Assembly: GCF_003254395.2 (NCBI RefSeq)
Contig: NC_037642.1
Span: forward strand, 5,265,903-5,329,902
From: Apis mellifera
Lineage: Eukaryota; Arthropoda; Insecta; Hymenoptera; Apidae
Length of the DNA stretch: 64,000 nucleotides
Direction of reading: 5' to 3'
Shown here: piece by piece, positions 1 through 11,800 of the stretch
Numbering within the stretch: position 1 is the stretch's first letter
Layout: every line of letters starts with the position of its first letter
The notes under the pieces: model-generated
Told to the model about the DNA's origin: nothing
The model's database searches: none
The model's input: the letters and a program-made list of their open reading frames with translations, nothing else
Position numbers and translations under genes: made by a program

Positions 1-2
1 TT

Positions 3-314
3 GTATTCCATCATGACGATGCAAGGCCACGCACATCTTTGGTCACTCGGCAAAAATTATTGGAGCTTGGTTGGGATGTTTTGCCACATCCACCATATAG
101 TCCTGACCTTGCACCATCCGATTACTTTTTGTTTCGATCTTTACAAAACTCCTTGAATGGTAAAAATTTCAATAACGATGATGATATCAAATCGTACCTG
201 ATTCAGTTTTTTGCTAATAAAAACCACAAGTTTTATGAACGTGGGATTATGATGCTGCCTGAAAGATGGCAAAAGGTCATTGATCAAAATGGACAACACA
301 GAATAAAGTTCTAA
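3..314 (+). CDS. mariner transposase, C-terminal fragment (DD34D catalytic part)
   Basis: Cut-and-paste transposase that would excise and reinsert the element at TA sites. The visible part is in frame from base 3 to the TAA at 312-314, about 103 residues. It begins with VFHHDDARP, which carries the second catalytic aspartate. Thirty-four residues later comes the third, in PPYSPDLAPSDYFLF, giving the DD34D spacing typical of mariner. The downstream WQKVIDQNGQHRI is the usual C-terminal block. No stop or frameshift interrupts this fragment. The family's usual second-Asp motif is HDNARPH; here it is HDDARPR, so two conserved positions differ. Whether the copy is active cannot be judged because the N-terminal helix-turn-helix region and first Asp are outside the window. 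Confidence 0.93.
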   Translation, partial: VFHHDDARPRTSLVTRQKLLELGWDVLPHPPYSPDLAPSDYFLFRSLQNSLNGKNFNNDDDIKSYLIQFFANKNHKFYERGIMMLPERWQKVIDQNGQHRIKF

Positions 315-316
315 AA

Positions 317-346
317 AAATCCGCAATTACTTAGTTGCCAACCCAA
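317..346 (-). repeat. right terminal inverted repeat of the mariner element
   Basis: A 30-bp segment just after the transposase stop. Its complement starts TTGGGTTGGCAACTAAGTAA and continues into TTGCGGATTT. It abuts TA at 347-348, the expected target-site duplication. Confidence 0.9.
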
Positions 347-1095
347 TATATTATTTTGGATTGAAAAGAAGAAAAAATATATATGTATCTGTGGCTCGAT
401 GAGAGGTGGCGATAAAGCCACTTGGAAGCGAGCATCCATCGAGATGGAATCTTGGTTATATACACCATTTGTCCGCCGTTTCCATTTCCAACCGATTCAA
501 CCGGCCGAAAACGTATCGATCTCCCGCGGAAATGCCATAATCCTCCAGTAGATTCGAATACGTCTGTGTCAACGCGTATACACGCACAAGCGTCTCTGTG
601 TATCGCGCCACGTCATCCCACGTACAATTTCGTGAGATGATGATGATGATGAAAACGAGAGGGCAACGCTCTAAGCCTCTAAACTCGTCGATCCACGTTT
701 TTTCGATCCTTTTCAACGACCAACCATTGTCGTTGAGACCATTTTTCAGGATTAAAAGTGAATTATCGGATGTTGAAGTAAAGTTTGGATGTCAATTTGC
801 GGATTAATCTTCTCGATCAAAGTCGATAATTCTCCGATTTCCATTATAATATTTACTTACGAGAAAATCTGTCGAAAAGAAATAATCGAATACGAAAACG
901 TATGAAACAAATCTCGAAATATAATGAGATTTAAAATAGGTCAGAGATCGACAAAACGGTCCGAGAATATCCCAGCCTACTTTTACTACTCCTCGTAAAA
1001 GCCCCAGCGTTCCACGAACATTCAGAATTTCGCCGCCGTTTACAGCTCCGCGTATCCGCCAACCGAGCCAATGAAAACTATAACAGTAACCGAGC

Positions 1096-1131
<36 letters not shown>

Positions 1132-4100
1132 AAATCCCTCTCGCGAATCAAAAATCCCTCTCCCCGTCGATAAATCTCGATGAAATTCACTCGAGTCGCG
1201 CACACGTTGGCTCGTCGAAAGGAGGGCAGCACAGTTATTCGTGGAATGTCGTTCGATCCTTTGTTCGAAGGGATGTTCTTGGACGAGTCGTGTTGAACGA
1301 TGACTCGTTTCGATGCCCGGCTGTGCGATTGGATACGTTGTACTTGGACACGTGAGGGATTATTCTAATGGCGGGATACTACACGATCTACCGGTTCGTG
1401 TTTCGTGTTGGATGGGAAGTTGGGAAGGATGGTCAAGGACGGGTCGAGTAGAAACGACCTGCTCGTTTCGAGATGAAGATCGGGAAGATGAATCTTGGAT
1501 TCTTATTAGAGGTATTTTTGTTGGAAAGATTTTGTTGATAAAAATATATATTAATTCTGTATATATATTCGTATATTTATTCGTTTTTGAATACGATAAC
1601 ACATTTATTTTCCTCGAAGAAATCGAAGGCGAAATTGTTGGCGTTACGTAAAAATATTACGTGTAGAAAGTAAAAAGAGGCGAGAAGCAACATCGATTTT
1701 CACGTACGATTTCGCGTCAATATTATTTTAGAAATATTAAACATTTGTACACAAACGCCATTGTATTAATATCGTTGTGCAATTGTGGCCAGCGCTGGAA
1801 AGGCAGAGGAGAAATAGATCGTCCGTGTAGGAATCGGGAATTGATTCGTCGAGGTAAGAAATCCACGACGTTTACGATCCTAATAAATCGATGTCTCCGA
1901 TAAATATCCAACACGGAGTGGTGCACACTAACTAGCTGTCCTAAGTTTAGACGTGTCACTCTCTCTCTCCTCGTTCAAAAATACAGACACGCGCGATTCT
2001 GCGTGGATCGAACTTTCGACAAACAAAAATTATTGGAATCTTAACGAACGAGACTGGACGAAGGGGAAACTAGCTTCGTACGTTAATAAGCAAATAAACA
2101 CGCGTGTTCGTCAATTTGTCAAATCTACGCTTCGATCAATCGAACAACTTACTTAACGATATTTTTATAACGTGTTTCAGGATCCTGATATAAAAATCAT
2201 CCGATTAAGCGTGAACGTACTTAATCAATAATAATTCGAATCTTACGCCGGAACATGGGGATATTTCGCAAAATTCACGTCACAGGTGACATAAGCGCGT
2301 AAGGTAACCACAAATAACATAACTACCCATAAATTATAATAACCGTAAAATCTATTCCTCCTCCTTTAAATCTTTACAATACTACTTTCAAATTTCAAAA
2401 CATCCTAGAAAATATATCTCCAAAATGTCTCCAAAAAAAAAAAGAAAGAAAAATAATAAAACGATCCCCTCTCTCTCTCTTTCAAAGGATCGAAGAAGCA
2501 GTTAGAAAAAGAACCGAATCAGATTATCAAGAGTTGGAGAGAGAGAAAAGGATGTGTCCACGCGAGGGATTATTGTAATAAAGAGAGGGATCGAGGAATT
2601 CTTTCGACAAACAGGTCCTACTGTCCTACATCGAGAGGCGTTCCTCGAGAGGATCGCCACACCTCGAAAAGACCACCGGCACTCGGAGAGGAGAGCACGG
2701 GCCACGAGCGGTCTACGTGTTTCCGGGACGGTGATCGGAAATCTATAACTGGGCACGCGAGGAATTTAACTCGGGATCGGGGCAATCGCGCGAAATATGT
2801 ATTTGGGAATTGTTCCATTTCTTTCTCGATGACGGGCGAGAGAGCAATGTGAACGGAATTTTCGATTTCGATTTCTCCGAGGAGCAGGAGATCGTTAGAT
2901 TTTTCGATTGGAATCACGCTGAACGTGTATTTTAACAAAGAACATCCGTAAAGTATAATAATGTTATTAAGAAAGAAGAATGAAATTTCGTTAATTTGTC
3001 TAAAATTGGTTTTTCATTAACGATCGGATGTTATCAAATTCGTATTATATTTTTATCGTTTGTTAAAAAAATTAATTTTTCCAAAGGCGTCTAATGGAAG
3101 ATAGTTACGTCAGCGTCGTAAGAATAAACGATTCTGGATTACGATACAACGACATCGGAGGATGAGTTATGGAGGCGTTTGCTCGCCAACATTGTGCGAG
3201 TTTATCCAGATGGAAAAAGAATAATAAATGCTTCTATTCTCGGTGGCCGAGATTCATCGAGTTTTAGAAAAACGCTTAGAACAAGCTTTTCGAGAGAAAT
3301 TCTACCCGTCCAAATTTTACCAAGTTCGTTTTTTTCTTGTCTCGAACAAACTTTCAAACTCATTTCTTCCATTAAAAGATAAAAAATGTAGAAAATATTG
3401 TAAAAATTATTCAAAGATATTCGTTCGAAAATTATTATTCGTTTCCTTATTTTATTTGTTAAAAACGAACGCTATGTAAAAAAGAGAAAAAGATAATTGA
3501 ACGATGTCCGGCACATTGGCCGAGCCTCGTCAACCGAGAACAATTTGATTCGAAGCTCGAGAAGCTGGCGTGGCGTGCACGCGGATGAAAGTTCCAGTCT
3601 GCTGCGTTCTCATCTTACAACGTTGGAGACCGAGCTGCAATTGCGATCTATGCACCGGAAGTTTCGCGTAATGAGCGCTGGCTTTAAGGGAACGAGGCGT
3701 AGCATTAATACATCGTGGACCGAAAAACGTGTCGTGCGTGTTTTTCAACGTCTGCGACAATTTCTTTCACTTTTTTTCAGAATTTCTTCATTCGAAGAAC
3801 GTTTAATAAATCGTTGGATTAACTCGAGTCGGGAAAAATTGAATAAAATTTCCCTTCGAATTCCTTTCCCTCGTAAAAATTCTTCTCGTAATCGGAGATT
3901 TGCATTGTTACAAAGTTTTCCAAGCTTTATCGTTACTTTCATCGCAGTTTCGCTGCCAAGTAATTATCGAAGGCGGCCGGATAAATGTGAAGTTTGCTCG
4001 TCCAGGATTCGTCCAGACTTTGGGCGTTCTGCGGTTTTTCGACCGCAGACCGAGAGGCGAATCGCCGCTCCGCAAATCGTTTCGAGCCGTGTGCTCTGTT

Positions 4101-4924
4101 ATTAGTTTGCCACCATGCCGGCCTCGTTTCCCGCTGATAAGGGAGAAAGAAATGTGGAAGAACCCTTCGTTTATTTCTTCCAACGATAATAATTTTTAGA
4201 AGACAGTTACGACGAGACACATCATTCGGGACAATGGCATCAGCGAATATTTACGACGAAACTCCATTTGCGAAGAATTAGAAATATTTCGCTCCTTTTC
4301 CTCTTCCTTTTCTTTTCCTGTTGCGTATTATTTTTAAGAATTTTTTTTTTTTTTTTAGGTACAAATGGAATTCGGATCGAAGAATAATTAAAAAATAATC
4401 GTACGAGTTTTTCTGTTACAATTTCAATCGAGAAAACTGGCTCTGTACGTTGGTGTCGCAACGATACTTTCCCAACAATTTATGGGAATCGATTAACTTC
4501 CTTCCTCGATAAAAATTCATAAGCCGACGCTTGTTATAAATCGAACAATATTATTGTCGTATCTCCACCAACCCTCGATCCGAGATACGCGTAAAGATAA
4601 AACGAAACACGCGTGTCTCTTAACTTCGAAATAGCCATTACGTATAGCTCAACATTCACTCTTATTATCAAATGGAACGAGTGCAAATCATCCGTATCCA
4701 CGTTATTATTAACACCGTTCAGCGCCAATTGAGCTGATCCGTGACCCGTGATAGAAATGTAACAGAGATATCCATTCTTCCCTGGTACGATGAATTCCAC
4801 GCACAATTCTAACTCCTTCCTTCGCTCCAAACTTTCGATTCGAAAAGCTTAATCCTCCTATTTTCGTTCCTCGGGAAGATCCACTACGAACGGTCGATCT
4901 AAATATATACCGAGAACTCTTCCG
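347..4924. other. non-coding stretch, no gene recognised
   Basis: About 4.6 kb with many short open frames on both strands, but none has a recognisable domain, a coherent set of splice sites, or sustained coding-like composition. It contains a GA microsatellite (1099-1128) and moderately GC-rich, CpG-containing patches, for example 2.55-2.77 kb and 3.95-4.15 kb. I see no tRNA or rRNA signature. It is probably intergenic, or the intron of a gene lying to the left. Confidence 0.55.
1099..1128. repeat. (GA)n microsatellite
   Basis: About 15 uninterrupted GA units. Simple sequence; no function implied. Confidence 0.95.
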
Positions 4925-5585
4925 TATGTCGTATCAACCCTTTCCAAATACTATCTACTTCAACCTTCAAATTCCAATATACTTTATCTCTCAAATACCT
5001 TTTGTAATAATAAAACATCCACAATTTACGCAATTTACTAATCCTTTCCTCCAAATTCCAATACACTTTTCTCAAATACCTATACTCTCCTCTCGTAATC
5101 GTAACGAAAAGACATCCATAATTCACCCTTAAAACCCGACCCGAAATTTTCTCCTCTCGTAATAATAAAACATCCACAATTTACGCAATTTACCAACCCT
5201 TTCTTTCAAATTCCAATACACTCTTATCTCCCAAATATCTATACTCTTCTCCTAATCAAACGAAAAGACATCCACAATTCACCCTTAAAATCCGACCCGA
5301 AATTTTCTCCTCTCGTAATAATAAAACATCCACAATTTATGCAATTTACCAACCCTTTCCTCCAAATTCCAATACACTCTTATCTCAATACTTATACTCT
5401 CGTAACGAAAAGACATCCACAATTCACCCTTAAAACCCGAAATTTTCTCCTCTCATAATTTACGCAATTTACCTTTCCTCCAAATTCCAATACTCTTATC
5501 TCCCAAATACCTATACTCTCCTCTCATAACAAAAAGACATCCACAATTCACCCTTAAAACTCTAATTTCCGAAATTTTCGTCGAA
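4925..5585. repeat. tandem repeat array, ~156-bp unit, about four decaying copies
   Basis: The block GTAATAATAAAACATCC begins at 5004, 5159 and 5315, a period of 155-156 bp. A fourth copy near 5454 lacks part of this block. Shared sub-blocks recur in the same order: CAAATTCCAATACACT, then a TATCTC..AAATACC pyrimidine-rich stretch, AAAAGACATCCACAATTCA, CCTTAAAACCCGA and AATTTTCTCCTCTC. Each unit also looks internally duplicated: TAAAACATCCACAATTTA and AAAGACATCCACAATTCA are related blocks roughly half a unit apart. No coding frame is conserved across units. It is a minisatellite-like array that probably grew by unequal exchange. Confidence 0.9.
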
Positions 5586-5644
5586 AATCTACAATAACAA
5601 TAATAATACTAATAACAAGAAAAAGAACCTACACTACACTATAC

Positions 5645-5671
<27 letters not shown>
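5645..5671. repeat. (TA)n microsatellite
   Basis: About 13 TA units directly left of the GC-rich block at 5.69-6.54 kb. Confidence 0.95.
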
Positions 5672-5675
<4 letters not shown>

Positions 5676-5689
5676 TATCCAGACGATCG

Positions 5690-6535
5690 TGGAAGGCACG
5701 TAGGAAAAGCGCGTTCCAGCGCGTGGAAAAGAAAGGAAAGGAAAAAAAGAGAGGGCCGCGGAGGAGGCCGCGCTCTTCTACGCCGGGCAAGTTTGGATCA
5801 AGGAAGCAGTAATCGGTGGAGGAGGCAGAACGAGAGAGCCGCTAGAAAGCGAACGGTGGACGGTGCAGGCAGGAGCATCGTGCGCCGCGGTGGTAGTAAC
5901 GAAGCCGCTGCGAGAAGAAGGAGGAGGAGGAAAGCCGCGGACGAGGGGAGGGAAGGGGAGCGACGAGGAAAGACGAGGCGCGACAAGACGGGCGAAGGGG
6001 AAGGGGAAGGTCGAGGGGGGCGGCTGGACCGACAAGAAAGCGGCATAGGCGTCCCGGTAGGCGCGACGAGGACGAGGCGAGCAGAACGGAGCAACAGAGT
6101 GCGACGCGTCAGGCCTCCGCGATACCAGGCGAGCATGAGCGTGCGGTGGCCTCGCGCGCGGACGAAGGGCGTGTTCCGTCGTTCCGGGAAAGAGGGAAAA
6201 AGAAGGCGAGAAGGGTAGGGGGGGAAAGGAGCGAGGAAGGTTGAGGGGGAGGGGGAGAGTCGACCCTGGATCGAGCAGCGCTGGTCGATTCTCGAAAGAA
6301 GGAAGAACGAAAGGGGGAAGCAACAGGTTGGCTGACTGCCGGGAAAGGGAGGTGGTGATGGTGGTGGTGGTGGTGGTTGTGCAACCCCGGATGCGGAGAA
6401 ATTCCACGCAGATAGCCGCGTCACGACGTGTCCAACGAAATTAGCAAACATGTTGGGGGAGGAGGAGGAGGAGGAGGAGGAGGAGGGTGGACACGCGTGA
6501 TCGCCTTCGCTCGATTGCTACGTGGAGCCTCGAAG
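5690..6535. other. GC-rich, CpG-dense, purine-biased block (possible promoter or 5' untranslated exon)
   Basis: An abrupt island of high GC and high CpG in otherwise moderate sequence. The + strand is strongly purine-rich (GGA, GAG and AAG tracts, ending in a (GGA)n run at 6456-6486). The open frames crossing it on both strands encode only Ser/Pro/Arg-rich or Gly/Arg-rich low-complexity peptides, which look compositional rather than coding. At the right edge CCTCGAAG is followed by GTATTTG at 6536, a plausible 5' splice site for a + strand exon. The ATG at 6450 runs into a stop after 16 codons. A 5' untranslated first exon on the + strand is one reading; a non-transcribed island is the other. 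Confidence 0.4.
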
Positions 6536-7877
6536 GTATTTGAAATTGTTTATCAATGGGTTTCGATGAAGTTTTATTAGGAGGAGGGGATTTTTAGGTA
6601 TGATAGGGGAGAGTTATCGAGGTGACGATTGTTATGATTGAGAAGAATAAAATTGGTTTGGGTGGAATGAGGCGAAAAGTGTTAGTTAATTGGAAAATTA
6701 TGGAAAAGGGAATATTTTTATCGCGTATACATCGTTTTATAATATTTTTTGATGTTTAATGAATTTCCATCGAATCGAACGTTAAGTGAAAGCAACGTAG
6801 CTCGTAAAAATAATTGTAAATGTAACTGATCTTAACGATAAAATATCTACGTGTCGATAAATTTCTATGAAAAATTGCCTATTTAAAAAAAGAGAGAAAA
6901 ATTGCTACTTCTCGGATCGAATCGGATTAAGGGGAGGGGGGAAAAAAATCATTTCACCATTTTCGGTATATCTTGAATAATTTAGTTTAGCTGATTGGGA
7001 TCAGAATTTGAGCAATGCAAATGGAGCTGGAGCCGAGAGACAGAGGGTCTGGCGCAGCAGCACGGATCGTGGCGCATCGCCACGTGAATCATATTTAATG
7101 CAACAACGGCGGCGAGCATCAGAAGCGATCGTAAAACTCGCTGCACCGCGGTGGCCAGCAACGAATCGTGGATTTTTTGCCAACCTCCAGTAGAACACGT
7201 AGCGCCAGCGATTCTCCATGCCCTTCGTTTTCTCATCGCTTTCTGATCCCTCGATAAACGTTCGACGAAACAATAAAACTGCACCCTTAACAGCGTTCCT
7301 CGCATACCTTCATCTTCACCTTCTTTAATCTTTAATCGCGAACGGTTGAAAAAAACTGTTGGAGAGAGTTTCTCTATCCTCTCTTTAATTATAATCCATC
7401 CATCGATTAATATCGTCGAATTTCTTTTTCCGAAATTACGATTTTTATATACAAATTTTCGAAAGATCAATGTTCCTCGTGTTCTTCGCTCCAATTTTTT
7501 CTCATTCAAATCTTCTTCTAAATTTCCAAAAGGAAAAATTCTTAATTTTTTTCGAATTCAATTTCAAATTTCCCTTTCCAATAAAGGGAAAAACTTCTCC
7601 AAGACTATTCGATTCCATCGGGATGAAATTTATCCCCCGACCCAAACTCATTCGAACGAAATGCAAGCCTCTCTTCCACACAGATGATCATCGCAGCGTG
7701 CATTCCCTTCCCATCCGCAATTTCGCAGCCACGATTCCTCCTGTATTCTTTCCTCCCTTCTTTCCCCTCCAACCACTAGGATAAAGGGTCGCATCCCTAT
7801 CGCGCCGTTTCATCGAACCATCTAAGAGCACACACGATCCCACTGCGCGTTGCTCTTTTTTTTTTTTTCTCCTCCAA

Positions 7878-7895
7878 GCATCATCATCGTCGTCG

Positions 7896-7925
<30 letters not shown>
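7878..7925. repeat. (CAT)n/(CGT)n trinucleotide microsatellite
   Basis: About 16 mostly CAT units with an internal CGT triplet run. The poly-Met, poly-Asp or poly-Thr peptides that the six frames give across it are artefacts of the repeat. Confidence 0.93.
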
Positions 7926-7926
<1 letters not shown>

Positions 7927-8238
7927 CATTCCTCCACCGAAGAATCGCCTCCTTTTCTCTCCCTCTCTCGCCACACAACTCTCGTAATTACCGTAATCAA
8001 ACAATGTTGTAATCGTTACAACAAGGGATACTCGACCCTCCTCTCCTTCCCTCGTTGCTGACAAGGATTCAAGGAGACATAGCATCCTGGACCATCGTAG
8101 AGAGAATCGATCGTGGTTATGCTTTATGCGTTTGATACTCGCAAACGGAATCTTGCGTTTGAAGTCAAAGGTGGCATCCAAAATCATTATCAATCGCGAT
8201 TCGAGCTCCCCATTTCCAAGGAGAATCCTCTCCGAATG

Positions 8239-8261
8239 TCTCTCTCTCTCTCTCTCTCTCT
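8239..8261. repeat. (TC)n microsatellite
   Basis: About 11 TC units; simple sequence. Confidence 0.93.
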
Positions 8262-11200
8262 TCGTCTATAATATAATTAAACGTGGACGCGAGTGTCGAC
8301 AATCTTCTCTTCAGCCAATGAAATATTAAATTCTGATAACGAATTCGATTACATCTGGCTGGGTTAAAAGCTTCTTCCTCGGGAAGATTTAAATCACGAG
8401 GCGCCACGTATCAACCCCCTTCCTCCTCCCAGCCATTTATCTCATCGCGGGCATCGAGTTAAAATTCCAGGGAAAAAGAAAGAAAGACCGTGGAGGCTGG
8501 CTCGTCGGACTAGTATATCCTAATCAGAGACGGGGGAGTGGAAGGAGGGAGGGAACGGTGTAAACTGTTGAACGCGGTGAAATATTCTTATCGTATGAAC
8601 GAGGATGGAAGGTTATGAAGGAGGTGGTGGAGGCATGAATCACCGCAACCGCGGGAATAATTCATGGAACGGTTAATACTGTTGCGAGACGTAGCTAAGG
8701 GGGGAGGAAAAGTTGCCGCATCCTTCAAAAATATGAAAACCGGCCAAGAAGAAGAACTATTCGAGAAGTTGCCACAAGTTGGCGCAATCTTGCCAGGACC
8801 AGGGATCCTGGACACAATATTTCCCGATTTTATGAATTTCTTTATCACCCTCCGAGAATAATTGTCACGAGTGGGTGAAAAGTAATCCAAGTAATTTTAT
8901 GCGAATAACAAAAGAATTGAATTCGAGAAAAAATCGATTTGTAAGATTGGTGACGATGTGTTTGTAATAAAAAATAATCCAGAGAATATAATTTTGATCT
9001 AACTGGAAGATTTTTGCGAAGAAATCGTGGATGTTTGGTCCAACTGATGCAAATGCAGCATAGCAAGTGCATTGACTTCGCGAGCTACGATTCAATTAGT
9101 TTGAACATATCATCCGGTCAAATCTTCCGAGAATTAATTACCGTTCTCATCGGGTTTTGACATTGAAAGAGGGACAGATGATTACACACCGGCCAAGTAA
9201 ATCTTCTTGATTAAATCTTGCAAAAATACACAAAAGTGGAAGTGGCATAACCACCAGGAAAGGATGTTCCGCGATCAATCTTGGAGATGAGATTTTTTTC
9301 AAACATCTCCAATTTTTCAACTCTCTTCTCCAAAAATATTTCAGAATGATTTCAAAACTTTTGTTAATTTAGTAAATTTAGAAAGAATCGCACCGATAAG
9401 TGAGAAACTAGCGAAGAGGAAGAAAAGAAGTCGAGTTTCATTAATATACGCGAAAATTTTTATTCAAGGACGACATCCCTCGAAAGAGTCGAGTTTCGAA
9501 AAAACTCTGGATCGTAAAAATCGAACGAAAGGAAACGAAAAGAAAAAAGGAAAGAAAGAAGAAAAGACTGGAACGAGAGAAGCGTGCAACAACCCCTCGA
9601 TGAGAGGGCAAGAAACCAGACGAGCGCAATCGAAAGGGCCATTGTTACCAGGAATCGGGGACAGGATATTACTCGTTAGTTGTGATTCGAACTTTTTATT
9701 ACGACATTGTGCCGCGCACACCCTCCCAACCCTCCCTGCGTCTTCTTCCTGTTATTGAAGCCCGAATCGAAAAATATTAAAATGCACGGCGCGTTGATAA
9801 GCTTGGAATTCCGTAATTGCACTCGTTAAAGGGACGCTTCATTGGCAACTAATTAACGACGAATTGTTGGAACGAGGAATACAAGTTTTCTCGAATGTAA
9901 AACCGGGCAGAAATTTATTATATGCTCGTGTACGCATTTGGATAATTGTATCGTCGGTTGACGACACATTGTTACATACGATGCAGCCATTCGTTTGAAT
10001 AACGTTTACTTTATTTGTTATCGTCCATTCGATAATTCACGAGAGTTCCAGATCCATACAGATATATTTTTCTTTTTATTTTAAGTAGAATCCGTGAGAG
10101 AATTTTACGTATTCTAAATATCACGCATAATAAAATATCGAAATGAGAGTTTGTTTCGTTTGAATCTTGCTATAAACACGTTCGTTTCAATTGGAGAATT
10201 ACATCGAATTTGAGTGATTAAAAATATCGACACATTTCGTAATATCTGGATTAATTAACGACGAATAATGATTAAATGTTTCAAAGCAATAACGAATTAA
10301 TTACCATATACATCCATTATCGATTTGCAGCCTAGAGTATATTTAAAGAAAAAAAAAAAAGTAACAATATATCTATCGGTATATTAATTATTCCAATATT
10401 CCAATAACATCTCGATAGATGGAAAATTGCTGGTAAAACTTTGTAGATTAACGTTGCGAACGTTGATCGCGAACGTTCAAGGCCGCGCGAAAATACCGAG
10501 TGCAATCTCGTTTTCCCACAGTCGATATCAATCCAGTTCTATAAATAATGGAGTTTCGTCCATTCAGCTCATAAATAATGGAATTCCTACCCGTGCTATT
10601 CTTAAACTGACAAGAATTGGCCCGCTACTCCAAGAATTCGTGGATGCAACGATCCTATATCCCCATGGATCCGCATCCCTTCTATGTATTTTTAATGCAT
10701 ACAACGGTGGGTATACTAATTTATTTATCGAAACGTAAATTTAATTCCTCCTCCCCTCCCCTAGAAAAATTACGCGTCAGAGAACTCCTATCTTTCGTTA
10801 CTCCTTTTTGAAATTCCCGCGCGAATTTCACCGAAGCCGTTCGACGAGGTTTTTAATAAAAAGAAAATTCTCAACTTTGTTTCGTACATGATGGTTTCGC
10901 AAAACAATTTCACTCGAGTGAAAAAACACGGAGCATTTACCCCAAGATTACGACGTCGATTCCCCTGTACCGGAAATTGCGGGCGCGAACGATTTTCGAG
11001 TCCAACAACATCGCAGAACGAAAACATTTGCTATTATATATCGCTAACAATTTCCTTGTAATAATACAATATAAGATTAAAAAAAGAATTCATCCGATTA
11101 GAAGAATCGTTATGTAAATTGGTTAAAAAATTATTTTAACCTCTTTGGAGATAATTATTTTTAGATTATTCCTGGTAAAGATCTGTCTGTGCAAACGGAA

Positions 11201-11449
11201 TCTTTCGGATGATAAAAGGCCTCGAAGCAACGATGATATTTTATTCTACGCTTATTTCGATCTGCCGATTTTACGAAGTATCGTAACCCCGTCTCATAAT
11301 CTCACACACATATATGTACGTATATATATGTAGAAAAAAAGTTTGCTAAAAGTCAAACACAATTAAAACTTTATACCCGAGGTAAAAGAGTTTTTAAACC
11401 GGTATATAGATTTTCCACGGTCGCCATACTTTCGCTATCATTTCCGTTT

Positions 11450-11800
11450 AACAGCTTAACTGTTCCTGCTCGGCTGTTTCATGCGTGTCACGCGATATAT
11501 TCCCAGGACGGCGTAAATTTAAAGTCGTATATAGGAGGAAGAGGGTCGGGAAAGGTCGTGGCGGAAACTCGAGGAGGAGGTAAGGCGGCGTCTCGGCCCT
11601 TTCCCGACCGACCTTTCCTTCCCATCTTCCGGCGAAAAAGCCGGACGGCGGGACGGGAGGAGGCGGTAAAGAACACATGTGCGCCCGAGAACGAAAGTTT
11701 AGCGTCGACCGTTGACCCGCCTCTCCGAATTATTCAGTAAGATCTCGACCCTGGGGCGGCGGCCAACCTCCGCGGATATTGGAGTTGTTTTAGTGAATGG
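11450..11800. other. GC-rich island, function unknown
   Basis: A compact GC/CpG-rich segment between AT-rich flanks. Open frames cross it on both strands but show no domain. A promoter or conserved regulatory segment is possible; nothing in the sequence decides it. Confidence 0.3.

Larger units (their letters stand above)
1..346 (+). mobile_element. 3' end of a mariner (mellifera subfamily) DNA transposon
   Basis: The window opens inside a mariner element. It contains the C-terminal part of the transposase, a TAA stop at 312-314, and a 30-bp terminal inverted repeat at 317-346. Read from its outer end the repeat begins TTGGGTTGGCAACTAAGTAA, which I recognise as the mellifera-subfamily mariner end known from honey bee. 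It is followed directly by TA (347-348), the target dinucleotide duplicated by this superfamily. The 5' part lies outside the window, so I cannot say whether the copy is full length. Confidence 0.93.
6536..11449. other. non-coding stretch, no gene recognised
   Basis: About 4.9 kb without a supportable gene. It contains a CAT/CGT microsatellite (7878-7925), a TC microsatellite (8239-8261) and a GC-richer patch at 7008-7200 with an ATGCAAAT octamer and a CACGTG E-box. A short exon-like open stretch near 10,617-10,734 is discussed in the findings. All other open frames are short and of simple composition. Confidence 0.5.

Noticed and set aside
3497..4105. 202-codon + strand open frame
   Set aside because: Arg/Ser-rich, overlapped by frames on the opposite strand, no recognisable domain, no conserved motif and no splice structure.
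5778..6451. Open frames of 209 and 217 codons on the minus strand and 141 codons on the plus strand
   Set aside because: They overlap each other in the GC-rich purine block, where stop codons are rare by composition. The peptides are Pro/Ser/Arg or Arg/Gly low complexity with no domain.
7688..8193. Frames with poly-Asp, poly-Met and poly-Thr runs
   Set aside because: Translations of the CAT/CGT microsatellite; no flanking coding signal.
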